Virus record (IMG/VR): IMGVR_UViG_3300037109_000037
Span: 1 to 28,226 of that record
Length of the DNA: 28,226 nt
Source of the DNA: a virus
Strand: one strand, 5' to 3'
Position 1 is the stretch's first letter. Every line of letters begins with the position of its first letter. The translations under genes and the position numbers were made by a program. Below are positions 19,831 to 27,820 of this stretch, one piece after another. The notes beneath the pieces were generated by a model that did not search any database, was not told the origin of the DNA, and was given only the letters and a program-made list of their open reading frames with translations.

Positions 19831-19905
19831 CGCCGGCGGGACGGACGGTAAGTCGCCGGGCCCATAACCCGGAGAGACGGGGTTCGACTCCCCGGCTGGC
19901 AACCA
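19831..19905 (+). tRNA. Initiator tRNA-fMet (anticodon CAT)
   Basis: A 75-nt cloverleaf with encoded CCA. Acceptor CGCCGGC pairs with GCTGGCA, except C1 and A72, the mismatch that marks bacterial initiator tRNAs. The D stem has G10-C25, A11-T24 and C12-G23; A11-T24 is another initiator trait. The anticodon stem CCGGG/CCCGG ends in three G-C pairs, the third initiator trait. Anticodon CAT is at 19863-19865. The T arm is CGGGG/CCCCG with loop TTCGACT. Two oddities: position 33 is C instead of the near-universal T, and the D loop is short with a G13/A22 mismatch. It is complete and unlike an elongator tRNA-Met or tRNA-Ile. It may be phage-encoded or, if the region holds host DNA, a host copy. 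Confidence 0.82.
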
Positions 19906-19944
19906 CACACTGGCGAGCCGCACGCGCCCATCGCTCGCCCGGCC

Positions 19945-19966
19945 GCCGGGGTCCGTCATCCCCGGC
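19945..19966 (+). terminator. Hairpin after the tRNA gene, possible terminator
   Basis: A 7-bp perfect inverted repeat (GCCGGGG and CCCCGGC) with an 8-nt loop follows the tRNA by 39 bases and precedes the lysis-type genes. It lacks a T-run, so termination is uncertain. Confidence 0.3.
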
Positions 19967-19987
19967 ACAACCCCTTCGCTCGTCCCT

Positions 19988-20422
19988 GTGACCCTGACCG
20001 ACGATCCGGCCCCGGAGCTGCTGGTGCACCCGCCACGGGACGGCGATGTCGTTGCGAGCATCGGCGCGATCTCCGCCCTCATCCAGAGCTTCGTCTCGAT
20101 GGTCGGCGGGATGGAGGGCCGCCTAGCGGACCAGATCCGCGAGAACGCCGCCGCCAGTAAGGAGCGCTGGGGCCGCTGGGAGGGCGAGTTCAATAGCTAC
20201 AAGGTCGCCACGGATCGCCGCGTCGAGATCGTCGAGGTCCAGCTCAAGAAGCACCTCGACCGCGAGCATGACGACGACCTGATCCTGCGAGCCCGGATCA
20301 AGCCGGTCCAGACAACCGTCGGCTGGCTTGTCAAGAACTGGCGAACGGTCCTGCTGCTCATCGTGTCGATCCTCGCCCTCATCGGCTTCGCCGGCGACAC
20401 GATCCACGGGATGCTGCCGTGA
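19988..20422 (+). CDS. Coiled-coil protein with C-terminal membrane anchor (lysis module)
   Basis: 144 residues from GTG 19988; no ribosome site is visible and no alternative start is better. A disordered N-terminus, a helical/coiled-coil middle (~40-100: SKERWGRWEGEFNSYKVATD, VEIVEVQLKKHLDREHD) and one C-terminal transmembrane helix (TVLLLIVSILALIGFAG). This plan matches XhlA-type phage proteins that act with a holin and endolysin at the membrane. It opens the late operon after attP. Function is by analogy of architecture. Confidence 0.65.
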   Translation: MTLTDDPAPELLVHPPRDGDVVASIGAISALIQSFVSMVGGMEGRLADQIRENAAASKERWGRWEGEFNSYKVATDRRVEIVEVQLKKHLDREHDDDLILRARIKPVQTTVGWLVKNWRTVLLLIVSILALIGFAGDTIHGMLP

Positions 20423-20742
20423 GCGCGATGTCCAACCGCCTACCCACGGGCCCGGGCTCCCGCGGCGGGCACTGGCACGAGCCCGAGTACCCGGCGATGT
20501 ACCAGCGGGCGTGGCGCGCGGCGCACCCCGAGTACCGCGAGCGCGAACGGCTTCGCAGGTTCCGGGAGCGGGCGCGGAGGAACGGTGATCCGGCTGACTA
20601 CGGGACTGCCCCCTCCTATCCGCGCCCGCTCCCCGAGCCCGCCGTCACGTGCGTCTGCGCCTGCGGCTGCCGCGAGCCGGTCGTCGTGACGTGTGGCTTC
20701 TGTCGTGAGGGGATGCACGCCGAAGTGGAGGCAATGGCATGA
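20419..20742 (+). CDS. Small basic protein with C-terminal Cys cluster
   Basis: 107 residues from GTG 20419 overlapping the previous stop (an inner ATG lies at 20428). The N-terminal half is basic and Tyr/Arg-rich (YQRAWRAAHPEYRERERLRR), like short DNA-binding segments of HNH-associated proteins. The end is CVCACGCREPVVVTCGFC...H, a two-knuckle zinc site. Not a known lysis protein. It overlaps the peptidase gene by ATGA. Confidence 0.6.
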   Translation: MSAMSNRLPTGPGSRGGHWHEPEYPAMYQRAWRAAHPEYRERERLRRFRERARRNGDPADYGTAPSYPRPLPEPAVTCVCACGCREPVVVTCGFCREGMHAEVEAMA

Positions 20743-21707
20743 CCGACCAGACCTACGGCTTGGGCGCGATCCAGAGCCCGCCTGACGATCGGGATTACCC
20801 GATCGAGGCGCTGTACGCCGCGCTCGGCGTCGACGTCCCCGTCGCGCTTCCTGCGGTCTACGTCTCGACTCCTGTCCCGCCGGTCCTCAACCAGGGATCC
20901 ACGCCGCAGTGCGTGGCCTTCTCGGCGGCCGGCGTCAAGGACTTCCAGGACTACGACGACCAGGCGCCCAAATGGTGGGACTTCGACCACGACCTCTTCT
21001 TCTCACGCATCGGTGGCGGCCCCGCCGGTGCTGTCGTTCGCAACGCGATGGACCAGCTGCTCAAGGTCGGCTACCCGGTCGTGGGCAACCCGGCTGCGGC
21101 GTCGCTGCACAAGGTCGCCGCGTACTACGCGGTCCCGGTCACGGTCGCCGACATCAAGGCCGCCATCGCGACGTTCGGCGAGGTCGTCTTCGGGATGACC
21201 TGGGCGAACTCGTATTTCGGCCCGAACTCGGCCGGCATCCTCCCGGCGTTCGATTACCAGGCTGGCGGGCATGCGATCCGCTGCCGCGGGTGGGACGACA
21301 GCAAGGGCTTCCGCCTTGCCAACTCGTGGGGCAATGGCTGGGGTGTGAACGGCGAGTGCTACCTGCCGTACAACCAGCTCGGCCACGTCTTCGAGGTCTG
21401 GAAGGCACCCGACCAGCCGTCGCCGACTCCTCCGCCGCCTCCTCCTCCGGCCCCGACGATCTTTCACTGGCACGTCGCGGCAGGCGCCAAGATCCGGGTC
21501 TATCCGCTGCGCCCCGTGACCGGCTGCATCCTCCCGGGCTGGACGATCACGCCCAACCCGACCGCGTTCTCAGCGCCGTGCACGGTGGTCGCCCATCGGG
21601 TCACCTGCGACGGCAAGTCGGGCGCCTTCACCGTCAAGGTCCTGTCGGGGAAGTACTACGGCAAGACGGTCGGCGTCGACCCGGCGAGCGGGACGACCGT
21701 CTCATGA
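20739..21707 (+). CDS. Papain-like (C1A) cysteine peptidase, candidate lysis enzyme
   Basis: 322 residues. The C1A catalytic set is complete: oxyanion Q52 and nucleophile C58 (NQGSTPQCVAFS), H178 (GGHAIRCRGW) and N195 (ANSWGNGWG). There is no signal peptide. A Pro-rich linker (~226-240) joins it to a ~80-residue C-terminal beta-rich domain (HWHVAAGAKIRVYPL...GKYYGKTVGVD) that could bind the cell wall. It is followed at once by two holin-like membrane proteins, and no amidase, lysozyme or transglycosylase is seen in the window. A role in cutting peptidoglycan peptides is therefore plausible; alternatives are cleavage of host or virion proteins. Confidence 0.85.
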   Translation: MTDQTYGLGAIQSPPDDRDYPIEALYAALGVDVPVALPAVYVSTPVPPVLNQGSTPQCVAFSAAGVKDFQDYDDQAPKWWDFDHDLFFSRIGGGPAGAVVRNAMDQLLKVGYPVVGNPAAASLHKVAAYYAVPVTVADIKAAIATFGEVVFGMTWANSYFGPNSAGILPAFDYQAGGHAIRCRGWDDSKGFRLANSWGNGWGVNGECYLPYNQLGHVFEVWKAPDQPSPTPPPPPPPAPTIFHWHVAAGAKIRVYPLRPVTGCILPGWTITPNPTAFSAPCTVVAHRVTCDGKSGAFTVKVLSGKYYGKTVGVDPASGTTVS

Positions 21708-22009
21708 AGTTCACGGCGCTTCGCCCGGTCAGGGCGGCAGTCGAGCGCGCCAAGAACGAGCCGGTGGCCCTCGCCAATGGAGCGGCCGGCGCCCTCGGCA
21801 TCGCCGTCTCCTTTGGTCTGCCCATCACGCCGGACCAGAAGATCGGCCTGACCTCCGCGTTCGTCGGCATCGCGAACTGGTGGGCGCGTTCGCAGGTCGT
21901 GCCCGTGGACAAGCTCGTGCAGGGAACAGTCGCCCAGTCCGGTCCAGGAGAACCCGTGACCGTGACGCCACCGAGCGGTCAGCCGCTCACCATCGGAGGG
22001 ACATCGTGA
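21704..22009 (+). CDS. Holin-like small membrane protein
   Basis: 101 residues, ATG overlapping the peptidase stop. A hydrophobic stretch ANGAAGALGIAVSFGLPI is followed by TPDQKIGLTSAFVGIANWWA and a conserved-looking RSQVVP, the order known from small phage holins of GC-rich hosts (first helix, a TxxQ turn, second helix, R..V.P). The C-terminal ~30 residues are hydrophilic (PVTVTPPSGQPL). A holin role is likely given the neighbouring peptidase, but not certain. Confidence 0.65.
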   Translation: MKFTALRPVRAAVERAKNEPVALANGAAGALGIAVSFGLPITPDQKIGLTSAFVGIANWWARSQVVPVDKLVQGTVAQSGPGEPVTVTPPSGQPLTIGGTS

Positions 22010-22260
22010 GCCCAGCACTCGTCCAGGCGCTGCAGCGCCTCGTCGTGATCTTCGTGGTCGGTGGCCTTAGCGCCGTCGGCCTCAACCTGACCATCCTGAA
22101 TGGGGCGCTCGGGAACACCGCGCTCCTGCTCATCCCGGTCCTGACGGCTGTCATCGACGCCGTTCTCAAGTACCTCGGTGGCCCGACGATCCAGGTCGCC
22201 AATGCCGCTGCCGCTCGGGCAAGGACTGGTGTCGAATCGCCGCCCTTCTGGTCTGTCTGA
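22006..22260 (+). CDS. Second holin-like membrane protein
   Basis: 84 residues from GTG 22006 overlapping the previous stop. Two transmembrane helices: LVVIFVVGGLSAVGLNLTIL and TALLLIPVLTAVIDAVLKYL, then a hydrophilic tail. The size and helix-pair layout are those of class II holins or antiholins. Two adjacent membrane proteins after a lytic-type enzyme is a common phage layout. Confidence 0.6.
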   Translation: MSPALVQALQRLVVIFVVGGLSAVGLNLTILNGALGNTALLLIPVLTAVIDAVLKYLGGPTIQVANAAAARARTGVESPPFWSV

Positions 22261-22265
22261 ACCTG

Positions 22266-22502
22266 ATGACCGACTTCGACTGGTGCGTCCTGGGCGATCT
22301 GCCCGCACCCACAGAGAGCGACATCTGGCACATGGTCGCGCCGGGATCGGCGACGACGGTGTGCGGTCTGCCCGTGGCGAACCCGGACGATGAATGGCGC
22401 TGGGCAGACAGGCTCGGCAACCATCGATCGTGTGACAACTGCACCCACGTCCTTGCCCACAAGGCAGACGCCGGGCCGTCAGGAGAGGGCGTCCTGACGT
22501 GA
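22266..22502 (+). CDS. Small Cys/His-containing hypothetical protein
   Basis: 78 residues, ATG five bases after the previous stop. Pattern HMVAPGSATTVCGLP, then WRWADRLGNHRSCDNCTHVL, i.e. H...C...C-x2-C, a recurring small phage zinc module. It is coupled by a GTGA overlap to the next small zinc protein. Function unknown. Confidence 0.55.
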   Translation: MTDFDWCVLGDLPAPTESDIWHMVAPGSATTVCGLPVANPDDEWRWADRLGNHRSCDNCTHVLAHKADAGPSGEGVLT

Positions 22503-22789
22503 TGATCTGCGCGGCCTGCCACCTGACGCGCGACGCCTCGGACCTGATCGCCTTCTGGCCGATCGGGCATCCCGAGGCGCGCCGTTACGTGTGCCGGCCG
22601 ACGAGCCCGAGCAACTCTCCGGGCTCCGAGTCGTGCTTCTCCCGATGCGTTGGCCCGATCAACGTGCACTGCATCGAGATGGCAGCTCCCCGGGTGGCGC
22701 CTGCTGCGGCCGATCGATGGATCCGGCCAGCGACGCCTGCCTGGTTCGGCCTCCTCTCGATGGCCGGCGTCCGGGGAGCCGTCGCATGA
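22499..22789 (+). CDS. Small zinc-type hypothetical protein
   Basis: 96 residues from GTG 22499 (ATG 22502 is equally possible). The start CAACHLTRDASDLIAFWPIG, then YVCRP...CFSRC, gives a four-Cys zinc site. The remainder is Ala/Pro/Trp-rich and of low information, so its length is less certain. It overlaps the small-terminase gene by ATGA. Confidence 0.5.
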   Translation: MMICAACHLTRDASDLIAFWPIGHPEARRYVCRPTSPSNSPGSESCFSRCVGPINVHCIEMAAPRVAPAAADRWIRPATPAWFGLLSMAGVRGAVA

Positions 22790-23526
22790 CAGCGACCGCG
22801 ACGAAGCCCGGCGTAGCCTTCGATCCGGCGCTCCATTGCGGCGCTCCCGCCACGAGCTATCGGCGGATGGGCGAACCGTGCCGAGCGCTGAAAGGCAAAG
22901 GGCCGAACGGCCTGTGCTGGCAGCACGATGGGCGCAGCCTGGCCGTCACCTTCGATCCCGCGAAGCACTGCGGGGCCGAGACCAATCCACTCTTCAATGA
23001 CGCCAAGCCGTGTTGCGAGCCGAAGGGCTGGGGGACCGATCACGTCGGATCCGGTCACTGCCGAAAGCACCTCGGGACGTCGCCGAACGGGATCAAGGCC
23101 GCCGCGAAAGAGGCCGCTGAGATCGCCGTCGTCAAGCTGGGGCTGCCGTCCGGCTCGGGCGATCCCTTCGCCCTCCTGGACAAGACCATCCGCTACGCCG
23201 ACAGCTACCTCGACGGGACCGGGCAGCTCCTGGCCGATGTCGTGGAGCGGCGCAACACGACCGTCTCTCTCGAAGCCGCCGCCGCGATCCACGTCCGCGC
23301 CATCCGGCAGGCGTCCATGACCGGGAGTCAGGCGGTCGAGGCCGACGTAGCCGACCGCCGCGAGGCGCGAAATGAGCGGCTCGGCGACTTCGTCCTGCGC
23401 TTCGCGCGGGATCTCATCGCGCAGGTCGCGCCCCCGACAGCGTGGCCGGACTTGGAGGCTTGGGCGACCGGCCACCTTCGCGCCCTCGCCGCCGAGTACG
23501 AATCCCCCAGCGGGCTGGTGCATTGA
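22786..23526 (+). CDS. terS: Probable small terminase subunit
   Basis: 246 residues. Two N-terminal zinc-type repeats, HCGAPATSYRRMGEPC...GLCWQHDG and HCGAETNPLFNDAKPC...WGTDHVGSGHCRKH, then a TSPNG turn. This is the C...PC...W(G)T.H.G.G.C..H motif of one family of phage small terminase-like proteins. The following ~140 residues are helical, with VKLGLPSGSGDPFALLDKTI and a long AIHVRAIRQAS helix. It lies directly upstream of the large terminase and shares one base with it (TGATG). The role is DNA recognition for packaging, by family and position. Confidence 0.72.
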   Translation: MTATATKPGVAFDPALHCGAPATSYRRMGEPCRALKGKGPNGLCWQHDGRSLAVTFDPAKHCGAETNPLFNDAKPCCEPKGWGTDHVGSGHCRKHLGTSPNGIKAAAKEAAEIAVVKLGLPSGSGDPFALLDKTIRYADSYLDGTGQLLADVVERRNTTVSLEAAAAIHVRAIRQASMTGSQAVEADVADRREARNERLGDFVLRFARDLIAQVAPPTAWPDLEAWATGHLRALAAEYESPSGLVH

Positions 23527-25037
23527 TGACGCTCGTCCTGCCGGCCTTCCCGATCCGCAATCCGTTCTCGATCGCCGCCGAGCGGCTCGACGCCAACTCG
23601 GAACGCGCGGCGCTCGACCGCGAGCGCGATGCCGCCCTGGCCGATGTGGAGACCTTCGCCCGGCACTGCAAGATCAAGGCCGCTGAGGGAGCCGAGATCT
23701 CGTTCGCCGCGTCCGGGTGGACCTGGCAGTTCCAGCTCCTGGCACTGTGGGCGGCCAATCGGCTGTGCGTCGTGCTGAAGGCGCGCCAGCTCGGCGTCAG
23801 CTGGCTGTCGGCGATGTATGCGCTGTGGGTCGCGATGCGCCGCCCCGGCCAGTCGGTCTTGCTCATCAGCCGCAACCAGGATGACGCGGAGGAGTTGCTC
23901 GCCAAGGTCGCCTACATGTACGAGCGCCTCCCGGCCTGGCGGCCACGAGCGATCGTCAACGCGCGTTCGATCCGCTTCCCTTCGCTGGGCAGCGAGATCG
24001 AGGCGCTGCCGGCCACACAGAACGCGGGCCGGTCGCGGACAGCCCAGCTGGTGGTACTCGACGAGCACGCGCATCAGCCGTTCGCTCGCCAGATCTTCCT
24101 TGCTCTCAAGCCCGTGGTCGAGTTCGGCCAGGTCCTCTCGATCAGCTCGGCCAACGGCCAGGGCGCGCTCCACTCGCAGATCTACCTCGCCGCCAAGGCC
24201 GGCACGAACGGCTGGCGGGCCGTGTTCATCCCGTTCAGCGCGCACCCGGATCGCCAGGCCGAGGGATGGCTCGAGCGCGAGCGAGCCGAGCTCGAGCAGC
24301 TCGATGACGCGAAGTTCGCCCAGGAATACCCGGCCAACGACGTTGAGGCCATCGTCTCGACCGGCCGGCCTGTCTTCCGTCACCAGGACCTGACACGGCA
24401 GGAGCTCGAGGTTGGGCGCATGGGTGAGCCGGGCGTGACGTACTACCGAGAGCCCGAGGCGGGCCACGTCTACGTCATCGGCGCCGACGTCGGCGAGGGC
24501 CTGACGACGTCGGACTGGAGCTCGGCGACGGTCCTCGAGCGAGACTCCGGCGAGCAGGTCGCGCAGCTCCGCGCGCGCTGGACGCCCGACGTATTCGCCG
24601 CGAAGCTCGACGCCCTCGCCCGCCGCTTCGCGCGCCACGCCGAGCCCGCCAACGCCCACCCGGTGATCGTGGGCGTGGAGCGTAACAACCACGGCCACGC
24701 CGTCCTGCTCGCGCTCACGAAGCTCCACGCGGGCACGGCGCCATATCGGATCTACCGGGCGCCCGACAAGCGCGTCGGCTGGCTCACGACGAACGCCTCG
24801 CGCCCGGTCCTCGTCGATCAGCTCGAGGAGGCGCTGCGCACGAGCGCCCTGACCCTCCGAGACGCCGGCACGGTCGATCAGATGAGCACGTTCGCCTACA
24901 GCGACGACGGCCGGCCCGAGGCCCAGGAGGGCTACCACGACGACGACGTGATGGCCGCGGGCATCGCGGTCCAGCTGCGCCGGCGCGCGTTCGGGCGCGT
25001 GCTCGACGTTCGGCAGCCCGAGGCGGTGGCAGCATGA
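23526..25037 (+). CDS. terL: Large terminase subunit (packaging ATPase-nuclease)
   Basis: 503 residues from ATG 23526. ATPase domain: Walker A-like KARQLGVSW (85-93), Walker B LVVLDE (175-180) and coupling motif SSANGQG (208-213 region). Nuclease domain: GADVGEG (D321), GVERNNHG (E385) and HDDDVMAAG (D472-474), the RNase H-like acidic triad. Everything needed to drive DNA into the head and cut it is present. Length matches ~500-residue siphophage large subunits. It overlaps the portal gene by ATGA, keeping terminase, portal and head genes as one operon. Confidence 0.95.
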   Translation: MTLVLPAFPIRNPFSIAAERLDANSERAALDRERDAALADVETFARHCKIKAAEGAEISFAASGWTWQFQLLALWAANRLCVVLKARQLGVSWLSAMYALWVAMRRPGQSVLLISRNQDDAEELLAKVAYMYERLPAWRPRAIVNARSIRFPSLGSEIEALPATQNAGRSRTAQLVVLDEHAHQPFARQIFLALKPVVEFGQVLSISSANGQGALHSQIYLAAKAGTNGWRAVFIPFSAHPDRQAEGWLERERAELEQLDDAKFAQEYPANDVEAIVSTGRPVFRHQDLTRQELEVGRMGEPGVTYYREPEAGHVYVIGADVGEGLTTSDWSSATVLERDSGEQVAQLRARWTPDVFAAKLDALARRFARHAEPANAHPVIVGVERNNHGHAVLLALTKLHAGTAPYRIYRAPDKRVGWLTTNASRPVLVDQLEEALRTSALTLRDAGTVDQMSTFAYSDDGRPEAQEGYHDDDVMAAGIAVQLRRRAFGRVLDVRQPEAVAA

Positions 25038-26524
25038 CCCCGCCAGTGCTCACCACGCTCTGGATCACCGAGGGATCCGAGGGCAACCGGATCCGCAAGG
25101 CCGACTCGGTCAGCCAGCAGCTCGCCGACGATCCGTTCACGTATTCGAGGGAGGCCGGCGAGGGCGGCCTCGTCCACCCGCTCTACGACATGGACCAGCT
25201 CGCGGGCATGCTCGAGGGGAACACCCTCCACGCCCGCTGCGCCAAGCAGAAGGCGACCGACGTCGCTGGTCGCGGCTTCGAGCTCCGCGTGAAGGCAGAC
25301 GTCGCGGAGGGCGCCGGCGCGGCCGACGAGGCGAAGTGGGGCACGTTCGTCGAGGCCGTCGAGCAGGACGAGCGCGGCGACGAATCGTTCGCGCAGCGGA
25401 TCACGCAAGCCCACCAGGACTTCGAGTCGATCGGTTGGGCGACGCTCGAGGTCGGCCGGACGACCGACCGCACGCCGGACGGCCTGTGGCACGTCCCCTC
25501 GCACACGATCCGGGCGCACGCCGATGGCCGTCGGTTCGCGCAGAAGCGCGGCGGCAAGGCGGTCTGGTTCAAGCGCTACGGTATCGAGGGCACCGTCGAC
25601 AAGGCGACCGGCGCCTGGTCCGACCGGACGGTCTCAGGCGACTGGACCGGCAACGAGCTCCTGGTGATCCGGAACTACACGCCGCGCTCGAGCTACTACG
25701 GCCTGCCCGATCACATTCCGGCGCTGTCCGCGATCGCCGGCTGGCGGGCCCAGGCCGAGTTCAACATCCGCTTCTTCGACAACAACGCCGTGCCGTCCTA
25801 CGCGGTGATCGTCGAGGGCGCGGACGTGTCCCCTGAGTTCGAGCAGAAGATCCTCGACCACTTCCGGACGATCAAGGGCGATCCGCACCGGACCGTCGTC
25901 ATCCCGGTCCCAGGCATGCCCGGCGACGAGGCGACCCAGGCGAAGGTCCGGTTCGAGAAGCTCTCCGTCGACGTCAAGGACGCGAGCTTCCGGCTCTACA
26001 AGCAGGACAACGCCCTCGAGATCTGCATCGCCCACGGCGTCCCGCCGTACCGGGTCGGCTGGCCGATCATCGGGTCGCTCGGTGGCTCGACGGCGCTCGA
26101 AATGACGAAGATCTACAACGACTCGATCGTTCAGCCGCGCCAGGAGACCTGGGAGCAGCGGCTCGACCGCGCGCTCCTCGGAGCCAAGGGCCTGGCCCTG
26201 ACGTCGGTCGAGCTCAAGGCGAAGCGGCTCGACTCCCGCGACATGGCCGCCGACATCCTGGCCACCCAGGCCTTCTGGACCATGGGCGTCATCACGAAGG
26301 GCGCGATCGCTCGGTTCTACAACCTCGACGACCTGCCGCCCGAGCTCGCCGGCGAGTACTTCACCGCTCCGACCCCGGCGCCTGGTCTGGCGTTCGGCGG
26401 GTCCGCCGGCCTCACTGCGATGGACGGCGGGCTGATCGCCAAGCGCTGGAGCGCCGAGGTCCGCGAGCTGGCCGAGCTGCGCAAGCGCCTCGAGGCCTTC
26501 GTCGAAGGGCGGACGGCCGCATGA
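25034..26524 (+). CDS. Portal protein (PBSX-like)
   Basis: 496 residues overlapping terL. The portal core is recognised by LYDMDQLAGMLEGNTLHARC near the start, then IGWATLEVGR, the central RNYTPRSSYYGLPDHIPALS, NIRFFDNNAVPSYAVIV, FRTIKGDPHRTVVIP and YKQDNALEICIAHGVPPYRV, all typical of PBSX/HK97-type portals, the dodecameric ring through which DNA enters. A disordered C-terminal ~40 residues with a helical LAELRKRLEAF end follows. Complete gene, with the expected position between terminase and head morphogenesis. Confidence 0.92.
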   Translation: MTPPVLTTLWITEGSEGNRIRKADSVSQQLADDPFTYSREAGEGGLVHPLYDMDQLAGMLEGNTLHARCAKQKATDVAGRGFELRVKADVAEGAGAADEAKWGTFVEAVEQDERGDESFAQRITQAHQDFESIGWATLEVGRTTDRTPDGLWHVPSHTIRAHADGRRFAQKRGGKAVWFKRYGIEGTVDKATGAWSDRTVSGDWTGNELLVIRNYTPRSSYYGLPDHIPALSAIAGWRAQAEFNIRFFDNNAVPSYAVIVEGADVSPEFEQKILDHFRTIKGDPHRTVVIPVPGMPGDEATQAKVRFEKLSVDVKDASFRLYKQDNALEICIAHGVPPYRVGWPIIGSLGGSTALEMTKIYNDSIVQPRQETWEQRLDRALLGAKGLALTSVELKAKRLDSRDMAADILATQAFWTMGVITKGAIARFYNLDDLPPELAGEYFTAPTPAPGLAFGGSAGLTAMDGGLIAKRWSAEVRELAELRKRLEAFVEGRTAA

Positions 26525-27309
26525 CGACCCTCATCCGCGGCGCCGGGGTCGAGTCCGCGATGCCGCTCGTCGACGAGATGCTCCGCTTCGCGCGCGGCCG
26601 CCTCGCCAAGGCCGCGACGCCCGCGGCGCTCGCGGCTCGCGGCAAGCTCTTCGCCAAGACGCAGCCGGCCATGGCCGCCGAGCTCGTCGACTACTTCGAC
26701 GGGATCCTGTCACGGGCCGGTGTCCACAAGGACGCGGCGTTCCCGTTCGACTCGGAAACGGACGTCGACTGGACCGACGAGAAGGCCAGGCTGCGGGTCG
26801 TGCTCGAGCGCTGGTACGTCGCCATGGGCGAGGCGGCCTATGCCGCGCTCGGTGAGCAGCTCGGCGTGGAACTCACGTTCGACCTGGCGGCCGCGTCGAC
26901 GAAGCGCGTGCGCCAGCTGATCGGGGTCGACGTCACGAGCATCACGGACACGATCCGCCAGATCCTGCGCAACCGCGTCGAGGACGCGATCGCCCGGGGG
27001 CTGTCAGTGGACCAGCTCGTGGCCGGGACCGACACGTCCCCGGGCCTGCGGGAGCTCTTCGGAAGCCGCGCCCAAACCATCGCCCTGACCGAGACGGCCA
27101 ACGCCTACAACACGTCGACGATCGCCGGCTACGAGGACTCCGGCCTGGTCGAGGAGGTCGAGGTCTTCGACGGGCCCGAGTGCGGCTGGACTGAGCACGA
27201 CGATCCGGACCTCGCCGATGGATCAACCCGGACGCTCGACGAGGCGAACGACTACCCGATCGCGCATCCGAATTGCCAGCGCGCCTTCGGCCCGGTGGTG
27301 GCGCGATGA
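26521..27309 (+). CDS. Head morphogenesis protein (SPP1 gp7/Mu F-like)
   Basis: 262 residues, ATG overlapping the portal stop. A helical N-terminus, then the gp7-type core: DVTSITDTIRQILRNRVEDA, LSVDQLVAGTD, ALTETANAYNTSTIAGYEDS and, at the end, FDGPECGWTEHDDPD...YPIAHPNCQRAFGPV. The Cys/His residues in the last part (C-x4-H...HPNC) are the family's conserved end. These proteins enter the procapsid in few copies with the portal. No N-terminal ADP-ribosyltransferase or C-terminal nuclease fusion is seen. Confidence 0.88.
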   Translation: MTTLIRGAGVESAMPLVDEMLRFARGRLAKAATPAALAARGKLFAKTQPAMAAELVDYFDGILSRAGVHKDAAFPFDSETDVDWTDEKARLRVVLERWYVAMGEAAYAALGEQLGVELTFDLAAASTKRVRQLIGVDVTSITDTIRQILRNRVEDAIARGLSVDQLVAGTDTSPGLRELFGSRAQTIALTETANAYNTSTIAGYEDSGLVEEVEVFDGPECGWTEHDDPDLADGSTRTLDEANDYPIAHPNCQRAFGPVVAR

Positions 27310-27329
27310 ACGACGAGGAGACCCGATGA
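27306..27329 (+). CDS. Seven-codon relay ORF (MNDEETR) between two head genes
   Basis: ATG 27306 overlaps the head protein's stop, and its own TGA overlaps the ATG of the next gene (27326). The GAGGAG within it serves as the next gene's ribosome site. It likely lets ribosomes hand over rather than coding a functional peptide. Confidence 0.4.
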   Translation: MNDEETR

Positions 27330-27817
27330 GCGCGACCGATCCCACCGAAGCCGAGGTCTTCGCGGCGCTGACGGGCGCTGCGGCTGTCACAGGCGGCGCC
27401 ACGGCAGCGAATCAGACAGCCCAGGCAACCCTCACCGGCGCGCTGACCGAGACAGCTCCCGCCACTGACACCGCGTCGTCCGGTCTCAATGGCCGGCTCC
27501 AGCGGATCGCGCAGCGGCTCACGTCGCTGATCGCGCTGCAGTCTGGCGCCTCCACCGCCGCGCGCACGTCCGTCTCTGCGCTCGTCGCGGACACCGCGAT
27601 CCTCGCCGCCGATCCGTCCCGCATCGGGGCCACGGTCTACAACGAGAGCACGGCTGTCCTGTACCTCGGCTATGGCACGACCGCCGTGAGCCTGACGAAC
27701 TACTCCGTCCAGATGCCCGCGAACTCCTACCTCGAAGTCCCCGATCGGTTCGTCCAGTGCGCCATTCGTGGCTACTGGGCGGCGGCCAACGGCGCGGCGC
27801 GCGTCACGGTGGGCTGA
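27326..27817 (+). CDS. Head/structural protein, hypothetical
   Basis: 163 residues with a GAGGAG ribosome site five bases before ATG 27326. An Ala/Thr-rich N-terminal ~75 residues with a short helix (GRLQRIAQRLTSLIAL) precedes a C-terminal beta-sandwich of ~85 residues (GATVYNESTAVLYLGYGTTA, MPANSYLEVPDRF, GYWAAANGAARVTVG). That pattern is frequent in small phage structural proteins placed between portal/gp7 and capsid genes. Possibly a decoration or trimeric surface protein; not recognised further. Confidence 0.7.
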   Translation: MSATDPTEAEVFAALTGAAAVTGGATAANQTAQATLTGALTETAPATDTASSGLNGRLQRIAQRLTSLIALQSGASTAARTSVSALVADTAILAADPSRIGATVYNESTAVLYLGYGTTAVSLTNYSVQMPANSYLEVPDRFVQCAIRGYWAAANGAARVTVG

Positions 27818-27820
27818 CCG

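Noticed and set aside
19831-19905. The second tRNA as the att core rather than a gene
   Set aside because: It is complete from acceptor to CCA with specific initiator features and is farther from int; the tRNA-His fragment with flanking repeats fits attP better.
23328-24938. 536-codon minus-strand frame opposite the large terminase
   Set aside because: Shadow of the terminase codons; no domain, and the terminase has every catalytic motif.
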